DNA of 64,000 nt from the NCBI GenBank assembly GCA_002324875.1, contig NTJG01000003.1, positions 203,929 through 267,928 of the forward strand, in the 5' to 3' direction. This DNA is from Lysobacteraceae bacterium NML93-0793. Its GTDB lineage: Bacteria > Pseudomonadota > Gammaproteobacteria > Xanthomonadales > Xanthomonadaceae. Of the stretch, positions 41,003 to 53,697 are shown piece after piece (positions within the stretch are counted from its first letter, which is position 1; every line of letters begins with the position of its first letter). A program made the position numbers and the translations under genes. Below the pieces are notes generated by a model. The model did no database searches. It was not told the origin of the DNA and was given only the letters and a program-made list of their open reading frames with translations.

Positions 41003-41560
41003 TCACGCGGCGATGTCGCCCTCGGGCCGCAGCCAGCCGTGATAGCGCACCACATGGCCAGCCAGCGGCAGCGCGGCTTCGACGTCGAAGATGTAGCGGC
41101 CGTCGACCTCACGCTCGCTGCAGCGGATGTCGCGGAACAGCGCGGCCGGCAGCGGCAGCACACCGAGCAGCCGCGCGCCGGTGACATTCCAGAAGATCGT
41201 GCCGTCCCAGGTGTGCAGCACGAACCGGAAGTGCACCGGCCCGATGCGTTCGCGCAGTTGCCCGTCGCGCTGCGACAGCCGCGAGCGCAGGCGCGACGCC
41301 TTCGGCGGGCTGCCGAACACCCGCGACCACACCTCGCCTTTCGGCCCGCTGGCGAAATCGACGGTGATCGGCGCCCCGGTCATCGCGCGCGGCATGCCGG
41401 CCAGGCGCGCGCACAGCCGGGCCAGCAGTCCCGTGCCGCGCACCACGGTGACCTCGCCGGCATAGCGCGCGGTGCCGTGGACGCCGTGCAGCGCACGCAG
41501 CCCATCGGGCAGGCGGAAGAACGCGGCGCCGAGCAGGGTCTGGTAGAGGGTCGGCGTCAT
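41003..41560 (-). CDS. DUF4166 domain-containing protein
   Basis: A 185-residue protein of a poorly known family. It contains LHGVHGTARYAGEVTVVRGTG, a central PITVDFASGPKGEVWSRVFG and RFVLHTWDGTIFWNVTGARLLGVLPLP, consistent with DUF4166 domains, which elsewhere are often fused to saccharopine dehydrogenase-like or SDR proteins. Here the domain stands alone. It has no signal peptide. It lies 54 bp downstream of the permease gene on the same strand and may be co-transcribed. No function is known. Confidence 0.75.
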   Translation of the reverse strand: MTPTLYQTLLGAAFFRLPDGLRALHGVHGTARYAGEVTVVRGTGLLARLCARLAGMPRAMTGAPITVDFASGPKGEVWSRVFGSPPKASRLRSRLSQRDGQLRERIGPVHFRFVLHTWDGTIFWNVTGARLLGVLPLPAALFRDIRCSEREVDGRYIFDVEAALPLAGHVVRYHGWLRPEGDIAA

Positions 41561-41614
41561 CGCACGGCAGGTCGGATCGGGCGGCGCAGGATAGCGCCTG
41601 TCCGCCCGGTGCGA

Positions 41615-43216
41615 TCAGTCCGCCGGCGCCGGCCGGCGTTGCAGGGCCAGCAGGGCCACCAGACCGGCGAGCACGGCATAGGCGGCCGCGAAGTTGAACG
41701 CGATCGCCTGGCGCAGGCCTTCGAGCTGCCACGGCAGCACCAGCGCGCCGGCCGGATGCACCGAGTGGATCACGCCGAACAGCGTCGCCACCGCGGCGGC
41801 CAGCAGCGTCGCCACCGCGATCCCGGGGCGCCGGTCGACCAGTGCGACCAGCGCGGTCGCCCACAGCATCGCGGTGATGATGAAGCCGTTGCCGAGCACG
41901 ACGATCGTCGCCATTTCCGGCAGGCCGTGACCGGCATCGAGCTGGGCATACAACGCGGCCATGCGCTCGGGATCGATCCACGCCGGATTGCCGAACTTGA
42001 TGTTGAGCAGGTAGGCGATCGCCGGCAGGAAGGCCAGCGACACCGCGATCGCGTGTTCGCGCTTCGTGCTGTGGAAGGCCTGCACGGTGATCTCGATGCC
42101 GACGAAGACGATGATCGGCGCCAGCACCGCGACCGGCAGCCACTGCACCAGGCCCGAGACGAGGCCGAGCATGCCGCCGACGCCGATGAACAGGCCCGTC
42201 AGCAGGGTGTAGCCGGTGCGCGCGCCCATGTGCTTGTAGGCCGGCTGACCGATGTAGGGCGTGGTCTGCGCGACGCCGCCACAGACGCCGGCGACCAGGG
42301 TCGATACCGCCTCGACCAGCAGCACGTCGCGCGTGCGGTAGTCGTCACCGGCTGCGCGTGCGCTCTCGCTGACATTGATACCGCCCACCACCATCAGCAG
42401 GCCGAACGGCAGCAGCAGTGAGAGATACGGCAGCGTCGACGACAAGCCGTCGATGAAGCCGAGGTTCGGCCACGGCAGCGCGGGCGCGGGCCAGCTCGCG
42501 TCCGGCAGTGCGAAGCCCGGCGCCAGGCCGGCGAGACCGAGCCCGTAGTACAGCGCGACGCCGACGAGCAAGGCGAACGGCACACCCGGCAGCCGGAACG
42601 GCACCGGACCGCGCGCGACCAGCACGTACAGCAGCAGGCCGAGCGTCGCGAACCCGGCGACCGGCGAGCGCAGGGTTTCGATCAACGGCAGAAAGCCGAG
42701 CAGCATCAGCGCCGCGCCCCCGATCGAGCCCAGCAGCGCCGCGCGCGGCACGACGCGGGTGATCCAGTCGCCGGCGAACGACAGCACGAGTTTCAGCGCG
42801 CCCATCACCACCAGCGCGGCCATGCCGAGCTGCCAGGTCGCGATGCCGGCCGCATTCGCGTCCAGGCCCTGCTGGCGGAACGCGACGAACGCAGGCCCCA
42901 GCACCAGCAGCGCCATGCCGATGCTGGTCGGCGCGTCGAGCCCGAGCGGCATCGCGGTGACGTCGTCGCGGCCGGTGCGCTGCGCGAGGCGGCGCGCCAT
43001 CCACGTGTACATCAGGTTGCCGACCAGCACACCGAAGGCGGTGCCCGGGAACATGCGCCCGAACACGATGTCGGCCGGCACGCCGAAGAGCCCGACCAGC
43101 GCCGCGGCGATGAAACCGAGGATCGAGAGGTTGTCGACGACGAGACCGAAGAAGCCGTTGATGTCGCCGGGGACGAACCAGCGGGGGCGGTGGGAGAGGT
43201 GAGTGGTGGAGGTCAT
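41615..43216 (-). CDS. NCS2-like permease (xanthine/uracil/guanine transporter family)
   Basis: A 533-residue inner-membrane protein with about 12 hydrophobic segments. It opens RWFVPGDINGFFGLVVDNLS, then carries TAMPLGLDAPTSIGMALL, GGINVSESARAAGDDYRTRD and TTPYIGQPAYKHMGARTGYT, reminiscent of the NCS2/AzgA fold with its two nucleobase-binding half-helices. It is more divergent than well-known UraA or XanQ, so the substrate is unproven; a purine is most likely. A REP-like repeat follows upstream of its start. Confidence 0.75.
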   Translation of the reverse strand: MTSTTHLSHRPRWFVPGDINGFFGLVVDNLSILGFIAAALVGLFGVPADIVFGRMFPGTAFGVLVGNLMYTWMARRLAQRTGRDDVTAMPLGLDAPTSIGMALLVLGPAFVAFRQQGLDANAAGIATWQLGMAALVVMGALKLVLSFAGDWITRVVPRAALLGSIGGAALMLLGFLPLIETLRSPVAGFATLGLLLYVLVARGPVPFRLPGVPFALLVGVALYYGLGLAGLAPGFALPDASWPAPALPWPNLGFIDGLSSTLPYLSLLLPFGLLMVVGGINVSESARAAGDDYRTRDVLLVEAVSTLVAGVCGGVAQTTPYIGQPAYKHMGARTGYTLLTGLFIGVGGMLGLVSGLVQWLPVAVLAPIIVFVGIEITVQAFHSTKREHAIAVSLAFLPAIAYLLNIKFGNPAWIDPERMAALYAQLDAGHGLPEMATIVVLGNGFIITAMLWATALVALVDRRPGIAVATLLAAAVATLFGVIHSVHPAGALVLPWQLEGLRQAIAFNFAAAYAVLAGLVALLALQRRPAPAD

Positions 43217-43244
43217 GGGTTCCGGGGAAAAGAAGCTTAGACCT

Positions 43245-43353
43245 CGTCATTCCGGCGAAAGCCGGAATCCAGTGGCTTACGCTCAGGCTTCGATCTGATC
43301 AGCATGGCGACTAGAAGCATAGGCACTGGATTCCGGCTTTCGCCGGAATGACG
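43245..43353. repeat. REP-like inverted repeat upstream of the permease gene
   Basis: Arms at 43245-43274 and 43324-43353 are perfect 30-bp reverse complements with a 49-bp spacer. Each arm holds a small hairpin of the TTCCGGC/GCCGGAA type and begins CGTCATTCC. It belongs to the same repeat family as those at 1877 and 51748, in a slightly different sequence version. Confidence 0.85.
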
Positions 43354-43388
43354 AAACTGGGACGTTCAAGACGCTGTGTGAACGCCCC

Positions 43389-45653
43389 TCAGAACCTCGC
43401 CGTGAACTCCACACCCCAGGTCCGCGGTTCGTTGATGAAGCCGGTGAGGTTGTTGAAGTCGATGCCGCCGACGATGCGGGTGCTGTCGGTGATGTTGCGG
43501 CCGAACACGGCAAGGTCGTAGTTGCCCTGGTTCCAGTTCGTGCCGACGCGCAGGCCGCCTTCCAGCGTCGAGCGGCCGCGGAATTCCTGCGATTCGTACA
43601 GGAAGAAGTTGACCTGCCCGCGATACGCCCAGTCCGTATAGACGTAGAACTCGGCGTCGTCGCCGACCGGTGTGGCCCAGCGCGCGGTGAGGTTGTGGAT
43701 CCACTTCGGTGCCTGCGGCAGCGGGTTGCCGTCGACGAGAGCGAAGCCGTTCACGGTCGGATCGGTCACGGTGCAGCCGCCGCCGCAGACCGCGACCGCG
43801 AGGTTCGGATCGCGGATCTCGGTGTCGTTGTAGCTCGTGCCCCAAGTCACCAGCAGCGAGTCGGTGAGCCAGGCCTGCAGGTCGAGTTCGGCGCCCTGCC
43901 CGATCGACCTGTCGGCATTGAGCAGGATCGCCTGGTTGGTCGCGCCGCCGACGGCGATCAGCTGCTGGCCGTCGACGTTGTAGCGGAACAGGTTGAAGCC
44001 GATGCGGCCGCGGCGGTCCCAGAGGTCCGCCTTGATGCCGATCTCGTAGGAGATCACTTCTTCCGAATCGGCCACCGAGATGCCGCCGAACGCGAGACGG
44101 CCCTGGATCGACGGCGCGCGGAAGCCCTTGGCGACGCGGCCGTAGACGTTGACGTCGTCGTCGAGTTCGTAGACCGCGCTCGCATCCCAGCTGATGTCGT
44201 CGACATCGGTGGTCTCGAAGAACGGGCCGCCGACCGGCGTGCCGAAGGGCACCGCCTGCAGCACGCTGGCGCTGAAGTCCTTCCTGTCCTGCGTGTAACG
44301 CATGCCGCCGCGCAGCTTGAGCTTGTCGGTCGCGGCGTATTCGCCCGACGCGAACAGGGCCCAGGCGGTATTGCGCTGCTCCTGCACGGCGTGGCCGGTC
44401 TGCGGATTGCCGGGCGCGAGGGAATCGTAGTTGAGGCTGTCGACGGTCAGTTCCTCGCGAAACCAGAACGCGCCGGCCTGCCAGTCGAAGGGGCCGTCGA
44501 GATTTGATTCGAGGCGCACTTCCTGGGTGATCTGCTTGTGGTCGGGAATGCCGTCGGCCGATTCAGCCGCGAACGGGATGAAGCCCGGGCCCGACACCGG
44601 CAGGAACGCCGCGCCGAAGCCACCGTCGATGTCACCTCGGTTCAAGGATTCCAGCGTCTCGTAACCGGTGATCGAGTACAGGCTGTAGCGGCCGAAATCC
44701 CAGCGCAGGCGGGCGCTGCCGCCCCAGGTTTCGAGATCGGAGAAGTTCACGCCGTCGAGTGAGACGGTGTCACGGTCGAAACCGGGACGGAAGCGGTTGC
44801 TGCCCGGCTCGACGATGTTCGCGTGGAACAGGCGCGCCGTGCCGTTGAGATCGCGGCGGTGCAGGTTGAACAGGCCTTCGAAGCCCTCGCCCTCGTAGAG
44901 GAACTGCACGCGCGCGGCGGATTCGTCGTAGCCCTCGAAACCGTCGTTGGGCGCACCGGCCAACGTGTTGCGCACCGAATCGTCGCGACGCTGGTACAGC
45001 GCCGACACGCGCGCCGACCAGCGCTCGCTCAGCGCACCGCCGACCGCGCCTTCGAAGTTCCACATGTTGTCGCTGCCGTACGCCAGCTTGCCGTAGCCCT
45101 CGAAGTCCTGGCTCGGACGCACCGAATCGAACTTGACCACGCCGGCCGGCGTGTTGCGGCCGAACAGCGTGCCCTGCGGGCCGCGCAGCACTTCGACGCC
45201 GGCGATGTCGAATACCGGGAAGCCCTTCAGCAGCGGATTCTCCAGCACCACGTCGTCGTAGATCAGCGAGACGGGCTGCGAGGCGTTGAGATCGAAATCG
45301 GTGTTGCCCAGGCCGCGGATGTAGAAGCGCGGGAACGCGCGGCCGTAGCTCGATTCGATGTTGAGGCTGGGCACGCGACCGCTCAGGAACCGGATGTCGG
45401 TGCCGCCGCTGCCGAGCACGCCGAGCTTCTCGGCATCGAGCGTGGTGATCGACACCGGCACGTCCTGGATGTTCTCCACCCGGCGCTGCGCGGTGACCTG
45501 CACCGCATCGAGCGTGGCGGCCGAGGTCGACGTGCCCTCGCTCCGGATCGTCGCGTCCTGTGCGAAGGCGGCCAGCGGCAGGGCGCCGGCAAGTGCGACG
45601 GCGAGCCGCGTGCGGCGGATGGACGACGTCGGACGAACGGACGGAAGCGGCAT
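43389..45653 (-). CDS. TonB-dependent outer membrane receptor, second type
   Basis: A 754-residue receptor of a different subgroup from the tandem pair. The ATG at 45653 is preceded by GAGGGG. The signal peptide ends LPLAAFAQ. The TonB-box region is LDAVQVTAQRRVENIQDVPVS, common in xanthomonad and sphingomonad receptors of diverse substrates. The plug has VEVLRGPQGTLFGRNTPAGVV. A Cys pair near the end, CGGGC, may form a disulfide in a loop. The barrel ends FTARF. The substrate is unknown; FecA-like iron use or plant compounds are possible. Confidence 0.92.
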   Translation of the reverse strand: MPLPSVRPTSSIRRTRLAVALAGALPLAAFAQDATIRSEGTSTSAATLDAVQVTAQRRVENIQDVPVSITTLDAEKLGVLGSGGTDIRFLSGRVPSLNIESSYGRAFPRFYIRGLGNTDFDLNASQPVSLIYDDVVLENPLLKGFPVFDIAGVEVLRGPQGTLFGRNTPAGVVKFDSVRPSQDFEGYGKLAYGSDNMWNFEGAVGGALSERWSARVSALYQRRDDSVRNTLAGAPNDGFEGYDESAARVQFLYEGEGFEGLFNLHRRDLNGTARLFHANIVEPGSNRFRPGFDRDTVSLDGVNFSDLETWGGSARLRWDFGRYSLYSITGYETLESLNRGDIDGGFGAAFLPVSGPGFIPFAAESADGIPDHKQITQEVRLESNLDGPFDWQAGAFWFREELTVDSLNYDSLAPGNPQTGHAVQEQRNTAWALFASGEYAATDKLKLRGGMRYTQDRKDFSASVLQAVPFGTPVGGPFFETTDVDDISWDASAVYELDDDVNVYGRVAKGFRAPSIQGRLAFGGISVADSEEVISYEIGIKADLWDRRGRIGFNLFRYNVDGQQLIAVGGATNQAILLNADRSIGQGAELDLQAWLTDSLLVTWGTSYNDTEIRDPNLAVAVCGGGCTVTDPTVNGFALVDGNPLPQAPKWIHNLTARWATPVGDDAEFYVYTDWAYRGQVNFFLYESQEFRGRSTLEGGLRVGTNWNQGNYDLAVFGRNITDSTRIVGGIDFNNLTGFINEPRTWGVEFTARF

Positions 45654-45705
45654 GGAAGACCCCTCGGGCAATGGAAAACGGAGCAGTGGAAAGACGGAAA
45701 GACGG

Positions 45706-46182
45706 TCAGAACGAAACGCGCGTGCTCAGCTGCGAACGCAGCACCGACAGGTGCCCGGTCTCGCGCTTCCACGCCGTGCGGATGGCCTCGATCGCCGCCG
45801 ATGCCTCGGCGGTATCGGCGTGGAGGACCACCAGTTCCTTGGAGCGCAGACGGGTGGGCGTGGCGGCGCCGTCGGGCAGCCACTGGCCGTAGACGTCGAT
45901 GACGCTGAGGCCCCGCGGAAACCGCGGGGTGACCTCCCGGTCGAGAAATGCCAGCCAGCGGGCCTCGTCCGCGACGCGTTCGGACTCGCTCGCGTCCCAG
46001 CGGCCGGTCGCGAAGTACAGTTCGGTGCGCAGCCAGCCTTCGCCCTGCGCGGGCCGCGCCGGATCACCGTGATAGGCCGCCGTGACCGGCGACGAGGCCG
46101 GCGTCGCGCAGCCGGCGAGTGCCGCGAGCAGCACCACGGCACTGGCGCGCCGCCATGCGCGGGAAAGCGGATGGACCATCAT
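45706..46182 (-). CDS. DUF3574 lipoprotein
   Basis: A 158-residue lipoprotein with lipobox LAGC in VVLLAALAGCATP. The mature part, LRTELYFATGRWD, then FLDREVTPRFPRGLSVIDVYGQW and SKELVVLHADT, matches the DUF3574 pattern. A GGAG ribosome site precedes the ATG codons at 46182 and 46179. It lies upstream of the second-type TonB receptor on the same strand, 52 bp away, so the two may form one unit. Function unknown; a periplasmic partner of the receptor is one guess. Confidence 0.8.
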   Translation of the reverse strand: MMVHPLSRAWRRASAVVLLAALAGCATPASSPVTAAYHGDPARPAQGEGWLRTELYFATGRWDASESERVADEARWLAFLDREVTPRFPRGLSVIDVYGQWLPDGAATPTRLRSKELVVLHADTAEASAAIEAIRTAWKRETGHLSVLRSQLSTRVSF

Positions 46183-46381
46183 CGATCTCCGACCGGGCGC
46201 GCCATCGTAGGCGGGCGGCGCCGGCAAATTGTTGCGGTGCCGCAACACTGTATCGCTTTATGCGGATGGACGCATCGAGAGGCTGCGGGCCCAATGGAAT
46301 GCGCCCGCAGTGCCTTCTCCCACGTGCCGGTCTCCGGCGCACCGCGAGAGGCGCGTTCCCCATTTCCGTCCAGGAGCCTGC

Positions 46382-48838
<2,457 letters not shown>

Positions 48839-48866
48839 CGCAATGCGCGCCCGGACCGCCGTTCGC

Positions 48867-49636
48867 TCAGGGCGCGGGGTCCATCCAGACCAGTGTGGCC
48901 ATGCGGCCCGTGCGCTGGTCGCGGCGGTGGGAGAAGAACGCTTCCGGCTCGGAGATCGTGCAGTGCTCGCCGCCGCGGATCGCGTCACCGGGCACGCCGG
49001 CGGCGATCAGGCGCAGACGCGCGAGCGCATAGAGGTCCATGTGCCAGTGCTCGGGGCGTGTGGGTGCGAACGCCGTCGCGGCGTCGGCATCGCGTGACAC
49101 GAAGGCCTCGCGCACTTCGGCGCCGATTTCATACGCGTCCGGGCCGGCGGCAGGCCCCAGCCAGACGACGAGCTGGTCCGGCGCGCAGTGCATCGCGGCG
49201 AGGGTCGCTTCCAGCACACCGGCAGCGAGCCCACGCCAGCCCGCATGCGCCGCGCCGATCTCGCGGCCGTCGGCGGCGGCGAAGACGACCGGCAGGCAAT
49301 CGGCGGTCTGGATCGCGAGCACCGCGCCCGGCACCCGGGTCACGGCCGCATCGGCTTCGATCACGGCCCCGTCGGCGATCGGCGCGTCGGTCGTGATCCG
49401 CGCCACGTCGACGCCATGCACCTGGTGCAGCCACACCGGCGGACCGGGCAGGTCGGCCAGAACCACCAGCTGCGCCCGGTTGCGGGCCACCGCTTCGGGA
49501 TCGTCGCCGGCGGCGGACCGGTGGTTGCCGAGATTGAACCGGTCGAACGGAGCGGCCGACACGCCGGCGCCATGACGCAGCGTGGTCAGCGCGTGCACGC
49601 CGCGCGGCGCAGGCCAGCCGGCGTGCAGCAGCGCGT

Positions 49637-49640
<4 letters not shown>
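48867..49640 (-). CDS. pgeF: Peptidoglycan editing factor PgeF (YfiH, laccase-domain)
   Basis: A 257-residue protein of the YfiH family, formerly called polyphenol oxidase, now tied to removing wrongly built L-Ser muropeptide precursors. It has [15 protein letters not shown], the His in [10 protein letters not shown], the Cys in [12 protein letters not shown] and [12 protein letters not shown] with its metal-binding His. The GTG at 49640 overlaps the rluD stop (GTGA). The order bamD, rluD, pgeF agrees with E. coli. It ends 28 bp from the convergent TonB receptor. Confidence 0.93.
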
Positions 49641-50626
<986 letters not shown>

Positions 50627-50676
50627 TGGACGGCTCGGGTTCAGGCGTGGGGCGCCGGGCCGCGGGCCCGGACTGG

Positions 50677-50682
50677 TATTAT
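50677..50682 (+). promoter_or_regulatory. Putative extended -10 element for bamD
   Basis: TGGTATTAT includes the -10-like TATTAT at 50677-50682, 32 bp before the bamD ATG, in a very GC-rich gap. No convincing -35 was seen. Confidence 0.45.
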
Positions 50683-50714
50683 CCGCCCTTCGTGCCCAGA
50701 CGCCCAATGTCCCC

Positions 50715-51581
50715 ATGACCCCACGCTCCGTTACGTCGTCCCGCCTGGCCCGCGGCCTGATCCTCGTGGTGCTGGCGGCGCTGGTCGCGACCGGCTGCTC
50801 ACGCGGCAATACCCGTGACGACGAGAACGAAGGCGTGCCGGTCAGCGAACTCTACGACAAGGGGCACCAGTCGATGCGCCGCGGCAACTGGAACAACGCC
50901 GCCAACACCTTCCGCCGTCTGGTCGCCCAGTATCCCTACGGTCCGTACACCGAGCAGGCGCTGATCGAGACCGCCTACGCGCAGTACAAGATGGGCAACA
51001 ACGAGGAAGCGGTCTCGGCCATCGACCGCTTCATCCGCACCTATCCGACGCACCGCCACATCCCCTACATGTATTACCTGCGCGGGTTGACCAACGCCAA
51101 CCGCGACACGGTGTTCCTGCAGCGGGTGTGGCGCCTGGACAGCAGTCGCCGCGACCTGGCCGCGCCGAACCAGGCCTACGCCGACTTCAACACCGTGACC
51201 GAGCGCTACCCCAACAGTCGCTACGCCGCCGACGCGCGCCAGCGCATGGTGTCGCTGCGCAACATGTTCGCGCGCCACGAGATCGAGACCGGCCTGTACT
51301 ACCTGCGCCGCGGTGCCAACGTCGCCGCCGCGCAGCGCGCGACCTATCTGCTCGAGACCTATCCGCAGAGCGAATACCAGAACGACGCGGTGGCGCTGCT
51401 CGCGGCCGCCTACGACGGTCTCGGCAACGAGACACTGGCCGCGGACGCGCGCCGGGTGTTGCAGCAGAACGAGCCCGGTCACCCGTTCCTCAGCGGCAAC
51501 TGGCCGAACGAGCCGTGGAAGATCCGCCGCCTGAATCCCTTCGCCGCCGAGCGCACCGCGATCGACACCGCGCGCGACTGA
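50715..51581 (+). CDS. bamD: Outer membrane assembly lipoprotein BamD
   Basis: A 288-residue lipoprotein of the BAM complex that inserts beta-barrel proteins. The lipid-attachment Cys is Cys28 in LVATGCSR. The mature part is built of TPR-like helix pairs: [56 protein letters not shown] and [14 protein letters not shown]. The many TonB receptors in the window would be clients. The ATG at 50715 gives the signal peptide; the longer open frame upstream is antisense to rluD. Confidence 0.95.
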   Translation: MTPRSVTSSRLARGLILVVLAALVATGCSRGNTRDDENEGVPVSELYDKGHQSMRRGNWNNAANTFRRLVAQYPYGPYTEQALIETAYAQYKMGNNEEAVSAIDRFIRTYPTHRHIPYMYYLRGLTNANRDTVFLQRVWRLDSSRRDLAAPNQAYADFNTVTERYPNSRYAADARQRMVSLRNMFARHEIETGLYYLRRGANVAAAQRATYLLETYPQSEYQNDAVALLAAAYDGLGNETLAADARRVLQQNEPGHPFLSGNWPNEPWKIRRLNPFAAERTAIDTARD

Positions 51582-51603
51582 GCGTCGGGTGGGTGGGTGT
51601 CTG

Positions 51604-51627
51604 GAACGCCGCCTTGGGGCGGCGTTC
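51604..51627 (+). terminator. Hairpin after bamD
   Basis: GAACGCCGCC pairs perfectly with GGCGGCGTTC around TTGG, 22 bp past the stop. The tail has few T residues, so termination efficiency is uncertain. Confidence 0.6.
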
Positions 51628-51747
51628 TGCTGTGTGGGGTTTGGGCCGCGTTCGCCGTTGCTGCCACGCGTGCGTAGCGGAGCCGTCGCCGGCCGCGTGT
51701 CCGTCTATTGATTGATCTTGGCTTTCAGGGAAGGCCTGAATAACTAC

Positions 51748-51832
51748 CGTCATCCCCGCGAAAGCGGCGATCCAGCGACTTCAAGCCTTTGAAGAGCAAA
51801 GACGCTGGATTCCCGCTTTCGCGGGAATGACG
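51748..51832. repeat. REP-like inverted repeat upstream of the first large palindromic element
   Basis: Arms at 51748-51777 and 51803-51832 are near-perfect reverse complements with CGTCAT at the outer end and a CCCGC/GCGGG hairpin in each. Imperfect pairing continues outwards to about 51731 and 51858. It belongs to the same family as the loci at 1877 and 43245. Confidence 0.85.
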
Positions 51833-51863
51833 GGCAAGGGCGGAATTGTTCAGACCTTACTTA

Positions 51864-52650
51864 GCCTGGTTCGGCTTGGTTTGACCTTGGCTCTGGCTTC
51901 GGGTTTGGCTTCGGCTTCGGGTTTGGCTTCGAGCCTTTGACGTGTCGAGCCGTAAAGCGAGCCGAGCACCGGAGCCTGACGCGGCTGTAGAGCAGCCCAT
52001 GTCTGAGCGAAGCGAGTCTGGGCTGCGGAACCGTAAAGGTCCCAATGTGCCGCGTCAGGCGAGGAGCGCAGGGGACCGGCGCGGCGCAGCCGCGTCGGCT
52101 CGTGTCCGGCGATGGCGGTTTGACTCGCGCCTCCGGCGCTCGCCCTTCGGGCCGGCTTCGCCGTTCGCCAGCGCTTCGCGCTGTCGTGCTTACTTTTGAC
52201 AAGACAAAAGTAAGCCGCGCGAACAGCGCGGAAGCTCTGTTCTTCGCGAATCAATTGAAACCGAGCGAAAGCGGCGAACGGCGGGAAGCAGAGCAAGTGC
52301 AGAGCTTACGCCCGCTGCGCGTGCGAGTCCCTTTTTGAAGGACCAAAAAGGAACCAAAAAGTCCCTTCGCCGGACGCGATCCGCCGCGATACAGCGGCGG
52401 CGGGCCCCTGCGCTTCTCGGTCGACAGGGCACATTGTCACCTTCACAGTGACGCAGCCCAGACTCGCTTCGCTCAGACATGGGCTGCTCTTCGGCCCTGC
52501 CGCCCTGCGATGCTCGGCTCGCTTTACGGCTCGAACATCGGACGCCAAAGCCAGAGCCAGAGCCAGAGCCGAAGCCAGAGCCGAAGCCAAAGCCAAAGCC
52601 AAAGCCAAAGCCAAAGCCAAAGCCAAAAGCAAAGACCAAAGCGAAGCCTA
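51864..52650. repeat. Large palindromic element, copy 1
   Basis: About 790 bp with no convincing gene. The ends are opposed microsatellites: GGCTTN repeats at about 51864-51941 and GCCAAA/GCCGAA repeats at about 52545-52650. Inside lie perfect inverted pairs: 51946-51968 with 52511-52533 (23 bp) and 51991-52026 with 52453-52488 (36 bp). Near the centre are hairpin A (52188-52215, stem GCTTACTTTTG), a second hairpin at 52215-52231 and hairpin B (52330-52351, stem CCTTTTTG). A related copy lies at 55880-56545. Short open frames here translate only repeat sequence, such as Lys-Pro runs. Confidence 0.85.
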
Positions 52651-52766
52651 ACTCGAGCAATCGAAACTGCAGCACAGCCACAACGGACACCCGTCAGGCG
52701 CGTGGCAGCGCACTCCAGATCCCGACCGCATCCCCACCCACGCAGCGCCCCTATAGACTTCCCCGC

Positions 52767-53687
52767 ATGCCGGATCTGATCGCACGCCTCCTCTATCTGC
52801 TGGCCACACTGGTCGGCGCACTGCCGGGGCCGGTGCTGCGCGGCATCGCGTCCGCGTTCGCGGTGCTCGGGCGCGCCACCGGCAGTCGCGAAAGCCGTGT
52901 CGCGCTGCGCAATCTGGAACTGGCCTACCCCGAACTCTCGCCCGACGAACGTGTTGCCTTGCAGGGCGCGATCCTGCGCATGACGGCACTGCAGACGCTG
53001 GAGACGCTGCGCCTGTGGACGCGTCCGCATGCACGCAATCTGCGTCTGATCCGCGAGCAGCACGGCGTCGGCCGGTTCGATGCGGCGCTGGCCTCGGGCC
53101 GCGGGCTGATCGTGGTCGCCCCGCACCACGGCAACTGGGAACTGCTCAACCAGTGGCTGGCCGCGCGTACGCCGATCTCGATCCTCTACCGCGCACCCGA
53201 ATCAGCAGTCGGCGAAGCATTCCTGCGCCTGGTCCGCGCCGGCGTGCCGGACCGCGTGCGCCAGGTGCGTGCCGAAGGGCCGGCCGTGCGCCAGTTGTGG
53301 AAAACCCTCAAGGACGGGGGCGTGGTCGGCATCCTGCCCGATCAGCAACCCAAAGCCGGCGATGGTGTCTTCGCCCCGTTCTTCGGCATGCAGGCGCTGA
53401 CGATGACGCTCGTGTCACGACTGGCCGAACGCACCGGCGCCGAGGTGCTGTTCGCCTGGTGCGAGCGCATCGGCGACGGGCCGGATTTCGCATTGCGCAT
53501 CGAAGCCGCACCCGAGGGTATCGCCGACGTCGATCCGCAGCGCGCGGCCGCCGCACTCAACGCCGGCGTGGAACACATCGCGCGTCGTGATCCCGCGCAG
53601 TACCAATGGACCTACAAGCGCTACAAGGCGCGACCGTCGGGCTCCGGCGACGACAACCCCTATCTCGATCTGGAACGCCGCCGATGA
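52767..53687 (+). CDS. Lipid A biosynthesis acyltransferase (LpxL/HtrB family)
   Basis: A 306-residue inner-membrane acyltransferase that adds a secondary acyl chain to lipid A. It has an N-terminal hydrophobic segment at about 5-35 and the catalytic H-x4-E motif in APHHGNWELL (His120 and Glu125). Further blocks are ISILYRAPES, GILPDQQPKAGDGVFAPFFG and AQYQWTYKRYK. The ATG at 52767 is the first sensible start; the frame extends upstream only through repeat DNA. Whether it is LpxL, LpxM or a homologue for another lipid cannot be told. Confidence 0.92.
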   Translation: MPDLIARLLYLLATLVGALPGPVLRGIASAFAVLGRATGSRESRVALRNLELAYPELSPDERVALQGAILRMTALQTLETLRLWTRPHARNLRLIREQHGVGRFDAALASGRGLIVVAPHHGNWELLNQWLAARTPISILYRAPESAVGEAFLRLVRAGVPDRVRQVRAEGPAVRQLWKTLKDGGVVGILPDQQPKAGDGVFAPFFGMQALTMTLVSRLAERTGAEVLFAWCERIGDGPDFALRIEAAPEGIADVDPQRAAAALNAGVEHIARRDPAQYQWTYKRYKARPSGSGDDNPYLDLERRR

Positions 53688-53697
53688 GCCTGCGCCG

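Noticed and set aside
52190..52690. Minus-strand frame giving Phe-Gly-Phe-Gly repeats, and a plus-strand frame giving Lys-Pro repeats, at the edge of element copy 1
   Set aside because: They are translations of the GCCAAA/GGCTTT microsatellite. All frames through the tract stay open because the hexamer lacks stop codons, so this is not evidence of a protein.
52479..52766. N-terminal extension of the lipid A acyltransferase through the repeat
   Set aside because: The family begins near MPDLIARLLYLLATLVG at 52767; the 96 codons before it translate repeat DNA.
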